DNA of 64,000 nucleotides from Anaerolineales bacterium (lineage in GTDB: Bacteria > Chloroflexota > Anaerolineae > Anaerolineales > Villigracilaceae), in the NCBI GenBank assembly GCA_030583905.1, contig CP129481.1, positions 992,001-1,056,000 on the forward strand, read 5' to 3'. The position numbers and the translations under genes were made by a program. Shown here piece after piece: positions 16,210-24,672 of this stretch. Under the pieces are notes generated by a model, which saw nothing but the letters and a program-made list of their open reading frames with translations, was not told where the DNA came from and ran no database searches. Position 1 is the stretch's first letter; the number at the start of each line of letters is the position of its first letter.

Positions 16210-18441
16210 TCAGAACATCATCAACTGTCCCGTGGATTTCTCCACCGGGTCGCTGGCGATCTGCTCTTCGAACGTTTCCCGCGTCAATATCGGGACCTCA
16301 GCCAGGCTTCTCACCAGACGATATTTCATCAACCGACGCGTTTTCAAACGCTCCTTGAGCAACGGATCGCGCTCCTGTTTGTATGCGACCAGTGCCGCGC
16401 GCCCGCCGGGGATGACGATCACGGTCTGTTCGTCGCTGGCGTCCAGCGCGCGGTGGACCAGCGCCGACGCCAGCACGTAGAACTTCCTTGCGGTTTTTCC
16501 GTTCTCGTTCCAGGTCAGCACTTTATCATCTTTGGATGAAACGTAGTTAAGTCTTTGTCCGATCTTTTCCAACATTCCGAACATATTCTTCATCTCGTCG
16601 CGCCGGACAGATGCGACATCCTCCGCGCGCAATGCCCAACCGCCGCCGTCTTTTTCCGCGTAGGAATTCAACACTGCGTAGATTAATCCTTTCGGCGGGG
16701 TCATCAAGCCCGTGAACTGTTTATTCAAATCTTCTTCGACTTCCAAAAAAAGCGGATTTTGATTTTTTTGGAGATACGTCACCACCGCCACTTCCACACG
16801 GTCAGAGAGCGACTCGCCTTTTTCGGTGGTTGAGTAGCCCGCGTTCGTCGGGCGTATCGAAACCACCCCCCACATCCCCGTATCCACTGCATCGCCGGTC
16901 GAATAGTGATGAAATCCCTTCTCTTCCTTCAACGCTTTTTCGAGTAATCCGTTCGTTCTGCGCATCGCTTCATCAAACTCGTCCCCGCTTTGTTTCAGGG
17001 CATTCGCTTCGGTCAGCGTGATCAAGCCCGCCGTATGTAAATGCAAATAATCCACAGGCTCGCCTCGTTCCGATAAAAACTCGCGCATCGTCTTTCGTAT
17101 TGAATCCAGATCCGCCGTGCCAGCCTTCGCTGTTTGCGCGCTCTTCCAGACGACCTGCACGGCATCATGTTCCGTGCGCAATGCCACGCTTTCCAGTGAA
17201 AATCCCGCCGTGTATGCAGCAGTGAACGCGGAGGTAAGGAACGGCGCTTCGGGTTCGGGGATCAACCCGAACATCGGCACGCCGTCCGCGAGCAATTCGT
17301 TCAAATGGCTGAACATCGCGAACAGCGCGGTTGCGTTCCATGCCCAGTCGTAGCGTCTGCGGCGCAGCGCAACTTTATACGGCTCGACCGCGTCCTTGCC
17401 CCACAGCCAGCCAGCCCACAATGCCGAGAGAGTCCAAAACGCCTGATTCGGGCGCGGCACCGCACCGATCACTGCCGCGATCGGAATCTCGCGCTTGACC
17501 TCATGCGCCAAGTCACGCAGACGACCTTCGTAGATGCAGATGCCGCCCGTCTCTGGGATCTTCTTGGGCCACGCTTCACACGGGACGGGTGAGCCTGATC
17601 GGGCAAACAAACCGACTCCACGCTCGAGCATCATCCACACATTGTGCTCGCGGAATTGATTCGGTGTGCTCAATTGCTTCGGGCGCGGACGTTCCGTGGG
17701 ATGACTCCACAACGTGTTGCCTGCGTCACAAGCCAGTAGTGTCAGCGCGGTCAATGCGCGTTTTCTCTCAGCAGATAGATTTAAACTGTCCAGACGGTTG
17801 ATGATCGTCGTCAGCACATACAGCGGGCGCGGCAGATAATGCTCGATGGCTTCCTCCGCGTAAAAGCGGTCTTCGTCCTTGAGCGAGATCACCCGCTCGA
17901 ATGCCCGCGAACGGTGCAGGGCGTCCGTGGCGGCGATCTTCTTGGCGTTTTCCATATCCTGTTCTGTGACAAGCCGCTCACCACTATCTTTGCAATGCGG
18001 ACATTCATATATGCGCGCGTACGGCGTCTCTTCGCCTTTGCGCCATAAAAAGGCTGTTGCCTGGATTTGTTCTTCGCATTTTTCGCATGATGTGAGATAC
18101 AGGGACTGGAAATGTGCTTCAAGCCGTTCATTCCCTTTTTTGACGGCAGCCAAGTCCGCGATTGCGGCAATGAATTCCGATTCGGGCGGCGGGTTGGCGA
18201 AGATCTCCAGCAGGAAGCGTGTGATGGGATTGTTCGCCGTCACCAATACGCGGTGTCCGCTGCGGGCGGCTTCAAGGACAAGCTGCGGGGAGAATCCGAA
18301 CGGGTCGAGCAGCCAGCTTGAGGGTTTGTCCAGAAGCGCGAGCCAGCCGGCGATGACCCCGTCCTCCAGCGCTGGAAGAAAGCGTGCAAGCGGACCGGAG
18401 TCCGCGGGTTTGAATCCTGCGATGTAGGGTTGGAAATCCAT
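16210..18441 (-). CDS. Degenerate DNA-methyltransferase-like protein, function unknown
   Basis: 743 residues from ATG 18441; an upstream TTG at 18474 is possible. Residues 44-85 (WLLDPFGFSPQLVLEAARSGHRVLVTANNP) match the SAM-binding strand of DUF1156-type adenine methylases, DPFxGxGxxxLEAxxxGxxV. A Cys cluster (CEKCEEQ, later YECPHC) follows as in those enzymes. The region that should hold D-P-P-Y reads GAVPRPNQAFWTLSALWAGWL, keeping the following N-x-FW-x-LS context but losing the catalytic motif. So the fold seems kept while methylation is probably lost. It stands divergent from a signalling operon across a 22-bp palindrome. No partner restriction gene is seen. Confidence 0.6.
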   Translation of the reverse strand: MDFQPYIAGFKPADSGPLARFLPALEDGVIAGWLALLDKPSSWLLDPFGFSPQLVLEAARSGHRVLVTANNPITRFLLEIFANPPPESEFIAAIADLAAVKKGNERLEAHFQSLYLTSCEKCEEQIQATAFLWRKGEETPYARIYECPHCKDSGERLVTEQDMENAKKIAATDALHRSRAFERVISLKDEDRFYAEEAIEHYLPRPLYVLTTIINRLDSLNLSAERKRALTALTLLACDAGNTLWSHPTERPRPKQLSTPNQFREHNVWMMLERGVGLFARSGSPVPCEAWPKKIPETGGICIYEGRLRDLAHEVKREIPIAAVIGAVPRPNQAFWTLSALWAGWLWGKDAVEPYKVALRRRRYDWAWNATALFAMFSHLNELLADGVPMFGLIPEPEAPFLTSAFTAAYTAGFSLESVALRTEHDAVQVVWKSAQTAKAGTADLDSIRKTMREFLSERGEPVDYLHLHTAGLITLTEANALKQSGDEFDEAMRRTNGLLEKALKEEKGFHHYSTGDAVDTGMWGVVSIRPTNAGYSTTEKGESLSDRVEVAVVTYLQKNQNPLFLEVEEDLNKQFTGLMTPPKGLIYAVLNSYAEKDGGGWALRAEDVASVRRDEMKNMFGMLEKIGQRLNYVSSKDDKVLTWNENGKTARKFYVLASALVHRALDASDEQTVIVIPGGRAALVAYKQERDPLLKERLKTRRLMKYRLVRSLAEVPILTRETFEEQIASDPVEKSTGQLMMF

Positions 18442-18464
18442 CTTAAGTCGGTATTTTTCTGGCG

Positions 18465-18486
18465 CGATTATCAAATTTGATAATCG
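18465..18486. promoter_or_regulatory. Perfect 22-bp palindrome between divergent genes
   Basis: Half-site CGATTATCAAA followed directly by its reverse complement. It lies between the methyltransferase-like gene (-) and the receiver-GAF gene (+), 54 nt from the latter. AT-rich palindromes in this position are usually operators. The regulator is unknown. Confidence 0.6.
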
Positions 18487-18539
18487 ATGGATAAAATTGT
18501 AATCGAAAAGGTGTTAGAATTCGCATAAGGATAATTCAG

Positions 18540-19691
18540 ATGACCACCGGGGAACGCATTCTCATTGTTGAAAACGACCCAGATATTGCGGATCTGATCG
18601 GCAGACAGTCATTGCAGCCGCTCGGCTATCAGGTGACGGTTGTTTCTGATGCCGCTTCTGCTCTGAAATACGCGGTTCAGACTCCCCCGGACCTGATCCT
18701 GGCAAATATCAATTTGCCGGGTTTGAGCGGGAAAGACCTGCTTGCCGCTTTCAGTTCGCAAAGTGTGCGCTCGCCCGTGATCGTGATCGCTGAAAAAGGG
18801 CAGGAACCGGATGCGATCCAAGCCTTCCGCCTCGGCGCGACGGATGTGATGTTCTGGCCCCTGCGGGATGCGGAAGTGGTGTCCATTGTCGAGCGCGCCC
18901 TGCGTCAGACGCAGGAGACGCGCGAACGTCAGAAACTTGACCGTCAACTGAAGGCGACCAACGACGAATTGCAAAAACGCCTGCGAGACCTGACGACCAT
19001 TCTTGCCACTGCCAAGGCGGTGGTCTCCCTCACCGATCAACGCAAGTTATTCGACCGTTTGCTTGAAAGCGCCCTGCAATTGGGCGAAGCAGACCTTTGC
19101 TGGTTGATGCTGCGCGACGAGAAGAGCAATAGTTACATTTTGCGCGCCCAGCGCAGTCTGCCTGATTCGTGGGCGAAGAAAATGAACCAGCCCGTGGACG
19201 ATGGCATCAGTTCGCTGGTGGCGCTTTCCGGGGAGAGTCTGTTCATGAATGGGTCTCCCTTGCAAAAGTTCAAGATTGCGGCGCTTGGCAAGTCTGTGGG
19301 CGTGATTCCCATCAAGATCAAGAACGAGGTCATTGGGTTGTTGATCGTGGTGCGCAAGAAGGATAACGAGTTTTCGCGCGATGCCCAGACCATGCTCGAA
19401 GCCATGGCGGATTACGCTTCGATCTCTCTTGTGAATGCGAGGTTGTTCCGCGCCCTTGAGCAGACGGCTGAAAATGCGCGCGCGGGCGAGAAGCGCCGTC
19501 AAGCCGCGCTGGAGACACTGCGTGAAACAATCCAAGGTGAGGTGCAGGCGGCAGTCTATCCGTTGAACCTGCTGTTGACGGAAATGCCCGGCGCTTTGAA
19601 CGAAGAACAGAAGAAGGCGCTCGAATCCGTGCAGGCAGCCTTGCAACGCCTGACGCGTTCCTCAGAAAAGACCATCGCTCCGCACAACTGA
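18540..19691 (+). CDS. Pseudo-receiver plus GAF domain signalling protein
   Basis: 383 residues. Residues 1-122 have the receiver fold (RILIVENDPDIADL, LILANINLPGLSG). The phospho-acceptor Asp is Asn56 and the conserved Lys is Trp106 (MFWPL), so phosphorylation by the usual route is not expected. A coiled-coil connector (about 122-160) leads to a GAF domain (about 160-310). The last 70 residues are helical and resemble a dimerisation/phosphotransfer helix without the His. No DNA-binding domain is present. It is followed 19 nt later by a histidine kinase with a similar dead receiver; the two likely act together. Confidence 0.8.
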   Translation: MTTGERILIVENDPDIADLIGRQSLQPLGYQVTVVSDAASALKYAVQTPPDLILANINLPGLSGKDLLAAFSSQSVRSPVIVIAEKGQEPDAIQAFRLGATDVMFWPLRDAEVVSIVERALRQTQETRERQKLDRQLKATNDELQKRLRDLTTILATAKAVVSLTDQRKLFDRLLESALQLGEADLCWLMLRDEKSNSYILRAQRSLPDSWAKKMNQPVDDGISSLVALSGESLFMNGSPLQKFKIAALGKSVGVIPIKIKNEVIGLLIVVRKKDNEFSRDAQTMLEAMADYASISLVNARLFRALEQTAENARAGEKRRQAALETLRETIQGEVQAAVYPLNLLLTEMPGALNEEQKKALESVQAALQRLTRSSEKTIAPHN

Positions 19692-19710
19692 CGAGGATTT
19701 CATTGACTCC

Positions 19711-21159
19711 ATGATGAAACAGGAACTCATCCTACTGGCACTGGACGCATCCCCGATCCTCGATCTGATGGAGCGGGCTTTACGCGCGGCGGGGTATGAA
19801 GTGGCGGTTGCGCATGATCGCCCATCGATGGATAGGTCCATTCAGGAGGCGATACCGGCTCTTGTGATCATCGGTGAGAAATTTGCGGATGCGGAAGGGC
19901 TGTCCATGTCGCGGGAAATGCTGGAGCGTTTCCCAACCCTGCCGATCATTTTGTACACCGAACAGGATACTACCGGATTGCTCCGGTCCGCGTTTAAGAC
20001 GGGGCTGATGGGATATCTTTGTCCCCCGCTCAAAGTGGATGACATCGTGGATGAGGTTCAGCGGAGTTTGAACCGCGCGCGGAGTTTGGGGGATTGGCTT
20101 CGGCGTGAAGTGAAGCGGACAACCGCGTCGCTGGAGAAGAAAGCCAAAATATCGGAAACAGAACGAATTAAGTTGGAGGCGATCATCTCGAACATTCAGG
20201 ATGGGGTGATCGTGATCGATGAGCATCAGCACATCCTGCTGATCAACCATGCTGTACGGGACATTTTCCGCCTGAGCGGTGATCCGCTTGCAGGCAAGCC
20301 GCTGAAGGACGTCATTGCGAACGATGATCTGCATGCTCTGCTGGTGCGCGCCAGTGATGGACCGTTGAAATATCATGAGATCAACTTCAACGACGGGCGG
20401 GTCTTCAACGCGCAATACACGCCCATCCCCAAGATCGGCGGTGCGGTGACCATGCAGGATATTTCCTACCTGAAGGAACTTGACCGCCTGAAAAGCGATT
20501 TCATCCATACGATTTCGCACGACCTGCGCTCGCCGTTGACCGCCATCCTTGGATATACCGAATTGATCGAACGTACGGGGTCGCTGAACCAGACGCAGCA
20601 TGAGTTTCTACACCGCCTGCAGGGAAGTGTCCAGCATGTGACCAGCCTGGTCAATGACCTGCTTGATCTGGGGCGCATGGAGGCGGGGTTCGATACGCGC
20701 CGCGAGGCGGTTCACATCGAGAATGTGCTCAAATATACGCTGGATGTGGTCGAACCGAGCGTACGCAAAAAAAATATCAAACTTTCAAAGGAAATTGCCG
20801 ATGGGCTGCGCCCGCTGCGGGCGAACCCGATCCGCATCCGGCAGATGCTGGATAATCTCGTAGTCAATGCCATCAAATACACCCCGAATGAAGGCAGCGT
20901 GACTGTCAGCATGTCCATGCAGGACGATCAGATCGTGATCCGCGTGCAGGATACCGGACCGGGAATCCCGCCGGATGAGCAGGCGCGCGTGTTCGAGAAG
21001 TTCTATCGCGCCACGAACCGCCCCGACGGTGTGGAAGGCTCCGGGCTGGGGCTTGCCATCGTAAAATCCATCGTGGACAGCCAACAGGGACGTGTATGGG
21101 TTGAAGCCAATGCAGAGCAGGGATCTACATTCGTTGTCCTTCTGCCGGCGGAAGAGTAA
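19711..21159 (+). CDS. Sensor histidine kinase with N-terminal pseudo-receiver and PAS domain
   Basis: 482 residues. Residues 1-120 form a receiver-like domain whose phospho-acceptor position is Gly55 and whose Lys position is lost (YLCPPL). A PAS domain spans about 150-255 (IISNIQDGVIVIDEHQHILLIN). HisKA has FIHTISHDLRSPLTAILGY. HATPase_c has the N box LDNLVVNAIKYTP, G1 VQDTGPGIPP and G2 GSGLGLAIVKSIV. There is no membrane segment, so it senses a cytoplasmic signal. The first in-frame ATG is 19711, with a second at 19714. A strong terminator 38 nt after the stop closes the operon. The phospho-acceptor partner is not in this window. Confidence 0.88.
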   Translation: MMKQELILLALDASPILDLMERALRAAGYEVAVAHDRPSMDRSIQEAIPALVIIGEKFADAEGLSMSREMLERFPTLPIILYTEQDTTGLLRSAFKTGLMGYLCPPLKVDDIVDEVQRSLNRARSLGDWLRREVKRTTASLEKKAKISETERIKLEAIISNIQDGVIVIDEHQHILLINHAVRDIFRLSGDPLAGKPLKDVIANDDLHALLVRASDGPLKYHEINFNDGRVFNAQYTPIPKIGGAVTMQDISYLKELDRLKSDFIHTISHDLRSPLTAILGYTELIERTGSLNQTQHEFLHRLQGSVQHVTSLVNDLLDLGRMEAGFDTRREAVHIENVLKYTLDVVEPSVRKKNIKLSKEIADGLRPLRANPIRIRQMLDNLVVNAIKYTPNEGSVTVSMSMQDDQIVIRVQDTGPGIPPDEQARVFEKFYRATNRPDGVEGSGLGLAIVKSIVDSQQGRVWVEANAEQGSTFVVLLPAEE

Positions 21160-21196
21160 TATTCTTTTGCAGGAATCGAAAAACCGAAGTTAAAAT

Positions 21197-21226
21197 GCTG
21201 ACGCCGGGTTCACACCCGGCGTCAGC
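21197..21226 (+). terminator. Intrinsic terminator of the signalling operon
   Basis: GCTGACGCCGGGT, loop TCAC, ACCCGGCGTCAGC, followed by TTTC. A 13-bp perfect stem. Confidence 0.8.
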
Positions 21227-21249
21227 TTTCGCCAAAGGAGGAGACAGGG

Positions 21250-21321
21250 ATGAGCAGTATTGGAGGTGTCTTCCGTCTCCGTATTGATAGTAGCCCATAT
21301 TGCGGTTTTCAACCATCGTAG
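21250..21321 (+). CDS. Possible 23-residue small protein
   Basis: A short frame starting MSSIGGVFRLR and ending CGFQPS follows a near-ideal ribosome binding site (AAAGGAGGAGA, 21234-21244) at correct spacing, just past a terminator. No similarity can be claimed. It may be a small peptide or a chance frame behind a purine tract; the gap (21160-21398) has no other gene. Confidence 0.3.
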   Translation: MSSIGGVFRLRIDSSPYCGFQPS

Positions 21322-21398
21322 AATGTCACTGAAAAGTGTGACAAAATTCACAAACAGGCAGGGAAGTTCCCTACCCTTGAATCATGGAAAGTGGATAT

Positions 21399-22007
21399 TC
21401 ATTTGCGGGGCAAGCGGGAAAGGATGGATGAATCGCGTTTCTTTTGCGGAGCGGATTCGGTTTGCCCGCTCCGCATACTTTCCAATTCGCCACTGAAGCG
21501 CATCCAATCCTCCACGAGAATGACGAAATGCGGGCTTTTATCCTTGAAGAACAGCGGGGAAAGGAACAGCCGCAGCGATGATTGCGACATGGGAAAGGCG
21601 TTCAACTCGATCACCAAGGCGGTCATTTTTGCAAGCGGCTGGATGATCTCCGCCTGCCATTTTGAAACACTGTTTGGCGGGAACAACGTTCCCAACGTTG
21701 CTGTTGCGGCGCGGCGAATCCGTTTGTACGAAATGTTCAATCGCAGGAACGGCGTTGCCAGCCGCAGATAATCAGGGAAAGCCTGCACATACGCGCCTTT
21801 GCGGATCAGCCACAACAACAAACCGATGAAAAGATTCAAACTGCCGACACTTGCGAGCGCAAGCCAGCGCCACTGCTCATATCCGCGACTGAACAGCAGC
21901 CATGCCAGCCCAAGCAGGGCGATGCCAAGCGTCAGGACCGCCGGGGTCCAGCGGTTGATCATGTGCGTGTAGACAACCAGCGGATAACGTCTGCCGCCCT
22001 TTGCCAT
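21399..22007 (-). CDS. Conserved-looking two-helix membrane protein of unknown function
   Basis: 202 residues. Two adjacent transmembrane helices (about 22-40 and 45-67) precede a soluble part (about 70-165) that looks like a small beta-rich PH-type domain, with LRLATPFLRLNISYKRIRRA. The C-terminus is charged. I do not recognise a named family. It is the last gene of the ssb-DUF3467-translin run; the start lies 3 nt after the translin stop, so co-expression is likely. Confidence 0.65.
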   Translation of the reverse strand: MAKGGRRYPLVVYTHMINRWTPAVLTLGIALLGLAWLLFSRGYEQWRWLALASVGSLNLFIGLLLWLIRKGAYVQAFPDYLRLATPFLRLNISYKRIRRAATATLGTLFPPNSVSKWQAEIIQPLAKMTALVIELNAFPMSQSSLRLFLSPLFFKDKSPHFVILVEDWMRFSGELESMRSGQTESAPQKKRDSSILSRLPRK

Positions 22008-22010
22008 GAT

Positions 22011-22691
22011 CTATTGATCCTCTTTGGAGCCACCGCTTCTTTTTTGACCTGCAGCCTGTCCGGCGTTTAACTGACCGATCAACGTCCCGATGGCTTGTTC
22101 GAGGTGCTCCCCGCGCAGGCTGAAAGTGATGTCACCGCGCGTCTTTTCGATGATGCCGCGCGCCAGGTCTGTTTGGCGGCGCAGACCGTTGGTGATGGCG
22201 TCGGGGTAATCCATGGTGACCATGATCGAGTAGATCTCGTCCATGTAACCGAGCAGGCGTTCGGCTTCCTCCGAATATCCGTGGCGCAGGATATCGAGCG
22301 TGCGGCGGCGCAGTTCGCCGACGACTTCCGCCAAACCGTTGAGATAGGTTGCGGGTTCAACGATCAGTTCTTCGGGAGTCTGAAGCGGTTCGTTGCGGAT
22401 CAGCGCGCAAGTGACGTTCGCTTCCACGAATTCCTTGAGCGCATCCTGAGTGTATCCCGCATAATACAGGTCGGGATGCTCGGAGAGCGAGTCGCGCAGT
22501 TCGTCCGCAAGCTGGCGCGCTTCCTGCAATTGCGCCTGCATGGTTTCGGTGTCGTCGCGGTGCACGGCGCGGATGGCAAGGGAACAGGCGCGGGTCAACT
22601 GCCGCGCACGGGCAAGCGCCTCGTCGCGCGCGATGGTGCGGGCATCGAAATTCTTGCGGATCTGTTCCGCGATGGCTTCCAGTTTGTGCAT
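22011..22691 (-). CDS. Translin family protein
   Basis: 226 residues, all helical. The segments LTRACSLAIRAVHRDD, ELRDSLSEHPDLYYAGYTQDALKEFVEA and TYLNGLAEVVGELRRRTLDILRHGYSEEAERLLGYMDEIYSIM match the translin fold. Eukaryotic translin binds single-stranded nucleic acid and, with TRAX, acts as an RNase in RNA silencing and tRNA processing. Prokaryotic members occur in archaea and some bacteria and are poorly characterised. It starts 2 nt after the DUF3467 stop, in an operon with single-stranded DNA binding protein, which supports a nucleic-acid role. Confidence 0.8.
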   Translation of the reverse strand: MHKLEAIAEQIRKNFDARTIARDEALARARQLTRACSLAIRAVHRDDTETMQAQLQEARQLADELRDSLSEHPDLYYAGYTQDALKEFVEANVTCALIRNEPLQTPEELIVEPATYLNGLAEVVGELRRRTLDILRHGYSEEAERLLGYMDEIYSIMVTMDYPDAITNGLRRQTDLARGIIEKTRGDITFSLRGEHLEQAIGTLIGQLNAGQAAGQKRSGGSKEDQ

Positions 22692-22693
22692 GG

Positions 22694-23032
22694 TTATTCC
22701 TTCGGCGGTTCGGGCGTCGGACCTTGGAACGGCTTGAAGAGGTTGTCTGCGAGGGTGGAGTTGGTCGGAAGGTTGATCTCGCCAAATGCGGCTTCGTAAC
22801 GGGCGATGTTTTCGGTCAGCGCCCGCACGAGTAATTTTGCGCTGAGCGGCGTCATGACAATGCGCGAACCGATCTTTGCGCGCGGCTCGCCGGGCAGGAG
22901 ATGGGCAAAGTCAATCACAATATCGGACGGGGAATGGGCGATGCGCGCGAGGTTGGCATAGACGATCTTAAGATCGGGCGGCAGTTCAAGCGTGGGACCG
23001 GCAGGTTTGGGAGGGATTTGAGGCGTAGTCAT
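22694..23032 (-). CDS. DUF3467 domain protein
   Basis: 112 residues. YANLARIAHSPSDIVIDFAHLLPGEPRAKIGSRIVMTPLSAKLLVRAL matches DUF3467, a small family found in many bacteria and archaea with unknown function. The ends are low-complexity and Pro-rich. It lies between ssb and the translin gene, with short gaps and the same direction. AGGAAACC stands before the ATG. Confidence 0.85.
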   Translation of the reverse strand: MTTPQIPPKPAGPTLELPPDLKIVYANLARIAHSPSDIVIDFAHLLPGEPRAKIGSRIVMTPLSAKLLVRALTENIARYEAAFGEINLPTNSTLADNLFKPFQGPTPEPPKE

Positions 23033-23098
23033 GAAGGTTTCCTACAAAGGATTGTCCCGCAGGCTGATTCGCATCAATCTGCGGGACGGCTGTTTCGG

Positions 23099-23527
23099 TT
23101 AGAAGGGAATGTCATCTTCGGGCGGCAGTTCCGCCATTTCCATGCCGCCGCTGCCCATGGAGTGTCCGCTGTCGCCTTCGTTGCGGGAGGAGAGGAAGCG
23201 CACGGTCTGGGCGGTGACTTCGAAGGATGAACCGGCGGAGCCGTCCTGCTTGGTCCAGATGCGCGGACCGCCGGTGGCTTTGTCCGGTGTCAGGCGTCCT
23301 TCGATCAATACCTTGGAGCCTTTCTTGAGGTACTGGTTGCAGGCTTCGGCGGTTTTTCCCCATGTTGAAACGCGGAACCAGATGGTCTCCTTGACCTGCT
23401 CGCCGTTTCCGGCTGTATATTGGCGGCTGGTGGCAACCGAGAAGGAAGTCACTGCCTGACCGGTTGGCGTGTAACGCATTTCGGGGTCTCTGCCTACATT
23501 GCCAACGATGATAAGAGTGTGATACAT
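23099..23527 (-). CDS. ssb: Single-stranded DNA-binding protein
   Basis: 142 residues. The OB-fold N-terminus MYHTLIIVGNVGRDPEMRYTPTGQAVTSFSVA, TIWFRVSTWGKTAEACNQYLKKG and LIEGRL are typical of bacterial SSB. The acidic C-terminal tip ends EDDIPF, the docking site for replication and repair partners. AAAGGAG precedes the ATG. It heads the minus-strand run ssb, DUF3467, translin, membrane protein. It could be the main SSB or a paralogue. Confidence 0.93.
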   Translation of the reverse strand: MYHTLIIVGNVGRDPEMRYTPTGQAVTSFSVATSRQYTAGNGEQVKETIWFRVSTWGKTAEACNQYLKKGSKVLIEGRLTPDKATGGPRIWTKQDGSAGSSFEVTAQTVRFLSSRNEGDSGHSMGSGGMEMAELPPEDDIPF

Positions 23528-23687
23528 GGGGGAAGATCTCCTTTGGATTTAAGGTACCCGCCGAACGGCGGCGGGGGAAAACTTGAACTATTCCCATTTT
23601 ACACCACTCATGTTTCGTAAGAAAGTAATTTAAGGAATAGTCAGGATTTAAATAAATACGCACAGACCAAATTCGAGGAGAAGAATC

Positions 23688-24221
23688 ATGTCTGAAACAG
23701 CCCCCAAACGTTACCATCCTGTACATGTCGTCATCCACTGGCTTATGGCTTTGCTTGTTTTTATGATGCTGGGCGTCGGCAAGTTTGCCATGCCCGGCGT
23801 TTCGCCGGATGATCCGCAGAAGGTGATGATGCTGCAATCCCACACCTACATCGGCGGCGGGATCGCCCTTTTGCTGATCATCCGTTTGGTGCTGCGCTTC
23901 ACCACCAAGCGTCCCGCGCCTGCGGATGCCGGCAATGCCTTCCTGAATCTTGTTGCCAAAGCGACACATTTCCTGCTGTATCTGCTGTTGATCGGCATGG
24001 CTTTCAGCGGACTCGGCATGTATCAACTGGCGAACCTGCCGGCAGTGTTCGGAGGCGCGCAGCCGTATCCGCCCGATTTCTTTGAATACCTCCCGCGCGG
24101 CGGTCATGGACTTATCTCCTGGCTGTTGCTGCTGTTGGTGGCGCTTCACTTCGGCGCGGCGATGTACCATCAGTTCATCAAAAAGGATAATTTGCTGGCG
24201 CGCATGTGGTTCGGCAAATAG
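23688..24221 (+). CDS. Cytochrome b561 family membrane protein
   Basis: 177 residues with four transmembrane helices. HPVHVVIHWLMALLVFMML begins helix 1 with two His; other His occur in LQSHTYIGGG, ATHFLLYLLLIGMAFSG and GHGLISWLLLLLVALHFGAAMYHQF. This is the bacterial b561 pattern with two haem b bound by His pairs, which carries electrons across the membrane, often from quinol. Neighbours do not name a partner. GAGGAGAAG precedes the ATG. Confidence 0.88.
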   Translation: MSETAPKRYHPVHVVIHWLMALLVFMMLGVGKFAMPGVSPDDPQKVMMLQSHTYIGGGIALLLIIRLVLRFTTKRPAPADAGNAFLNLVAKATHFLLYLLLIGMAFSGLGMYQLANLPAVFGGAQPYPPDFFEYLPRGGHGLISWLLLLLVALHFGAAMYHQFIKKDNLLARMWFGK

Positions 24222-24234
24222 GTCTTTCAACGCA

Positions 24235-24270
24235 GGCGTGACGGATGCCCTTTGCTCCGTCACGCCTTTT
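24235..24270 (+). terminator. Intrinsic terminator after cytochrome b561
   Basis: GGCGTGACGGA, 10-nt loop, TCCGTCACGCC, TTTT. It sits 13 nt past the stop codon. Confidence 0.88.
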
Positions 24271-24287
24271 GTATTATAGTTGCCGTC

Positions 24288-24653
24288 ATGGAATGGCAGA
24301 TCGAATATTATTCCAACGAGGACTATTTGCACATAAGGACAAAGGGGGTGTTGACCGCTGAGTCCGCAAACGCGATGGTGATGGAGGTCGTGGAAGCCGC
24401 CGCCCGCCATCGCTGTGACCGGCAGATCGTAGATCACCGCAACACGACTTTTGCCCTGAGCTTTTTCGAATATTATCAGCGCCCTGAAGTGAACAAACAG
24501 ATCGGCATCTCACAACGCTGGAAGATCGCTATGGTGTTCAGCGAGATGGGCGAGAGCACGCACTTCATGGAAACGGTCTTCCGGAACCGCGGATATAACT
24601 TCCGCCAGTTCGATGATATCGGGAAGGCAAAAGAATGGCTGTTGAGCGAATAA
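24288..24653 (+). CDS. SpoIIAA/STAS-like small protein
   Basis: 121 residues. MEWQIEYYSNEDYLHIRTKGVLTAESANAMVMEVVEAA and the end FRQFDDIGKAKEWLLSE resemble the STAS/SpoIIAA-like fold in which a beta strand leads and a final W-L helix closes the domain. The function of these stand-alone domains is unclear. Start 24288 is chosen because it agrees with the fold start. A possible -10 (TATTAT, 24272-24277) lies 10 nt before the ATG and no ribosome binding site is visible, so the mRNA may have almost no leader. Confidence 0.65.
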   Translation: MEWQIEYYSNEDYLHIRTKGVLTAESANAMVMEVVEAAARHRCDRQIVDHRNTTFALSFFEYYQRPEVNKQIGISQRWKIAMVFSEMGESTHFMETVFRNRGYNFRQFDDIGKAKEWLLSE

Positions 24654-24672
24654 CCCAAAAACGGAGGAAAAT

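Noticed and set aside
22095..22799. Plus-strand frame of 234 codons opposite the translin gene
   Set aside because: Antisense shadow without start signals or recognisable domain.
23112..24437. Long minus-strand frame covering ssb and cytochrome b561
   Set aside because: Covers two well-identified genes in another frame and strand; the sequence is low-complexity Gln/His/Arg-rich.
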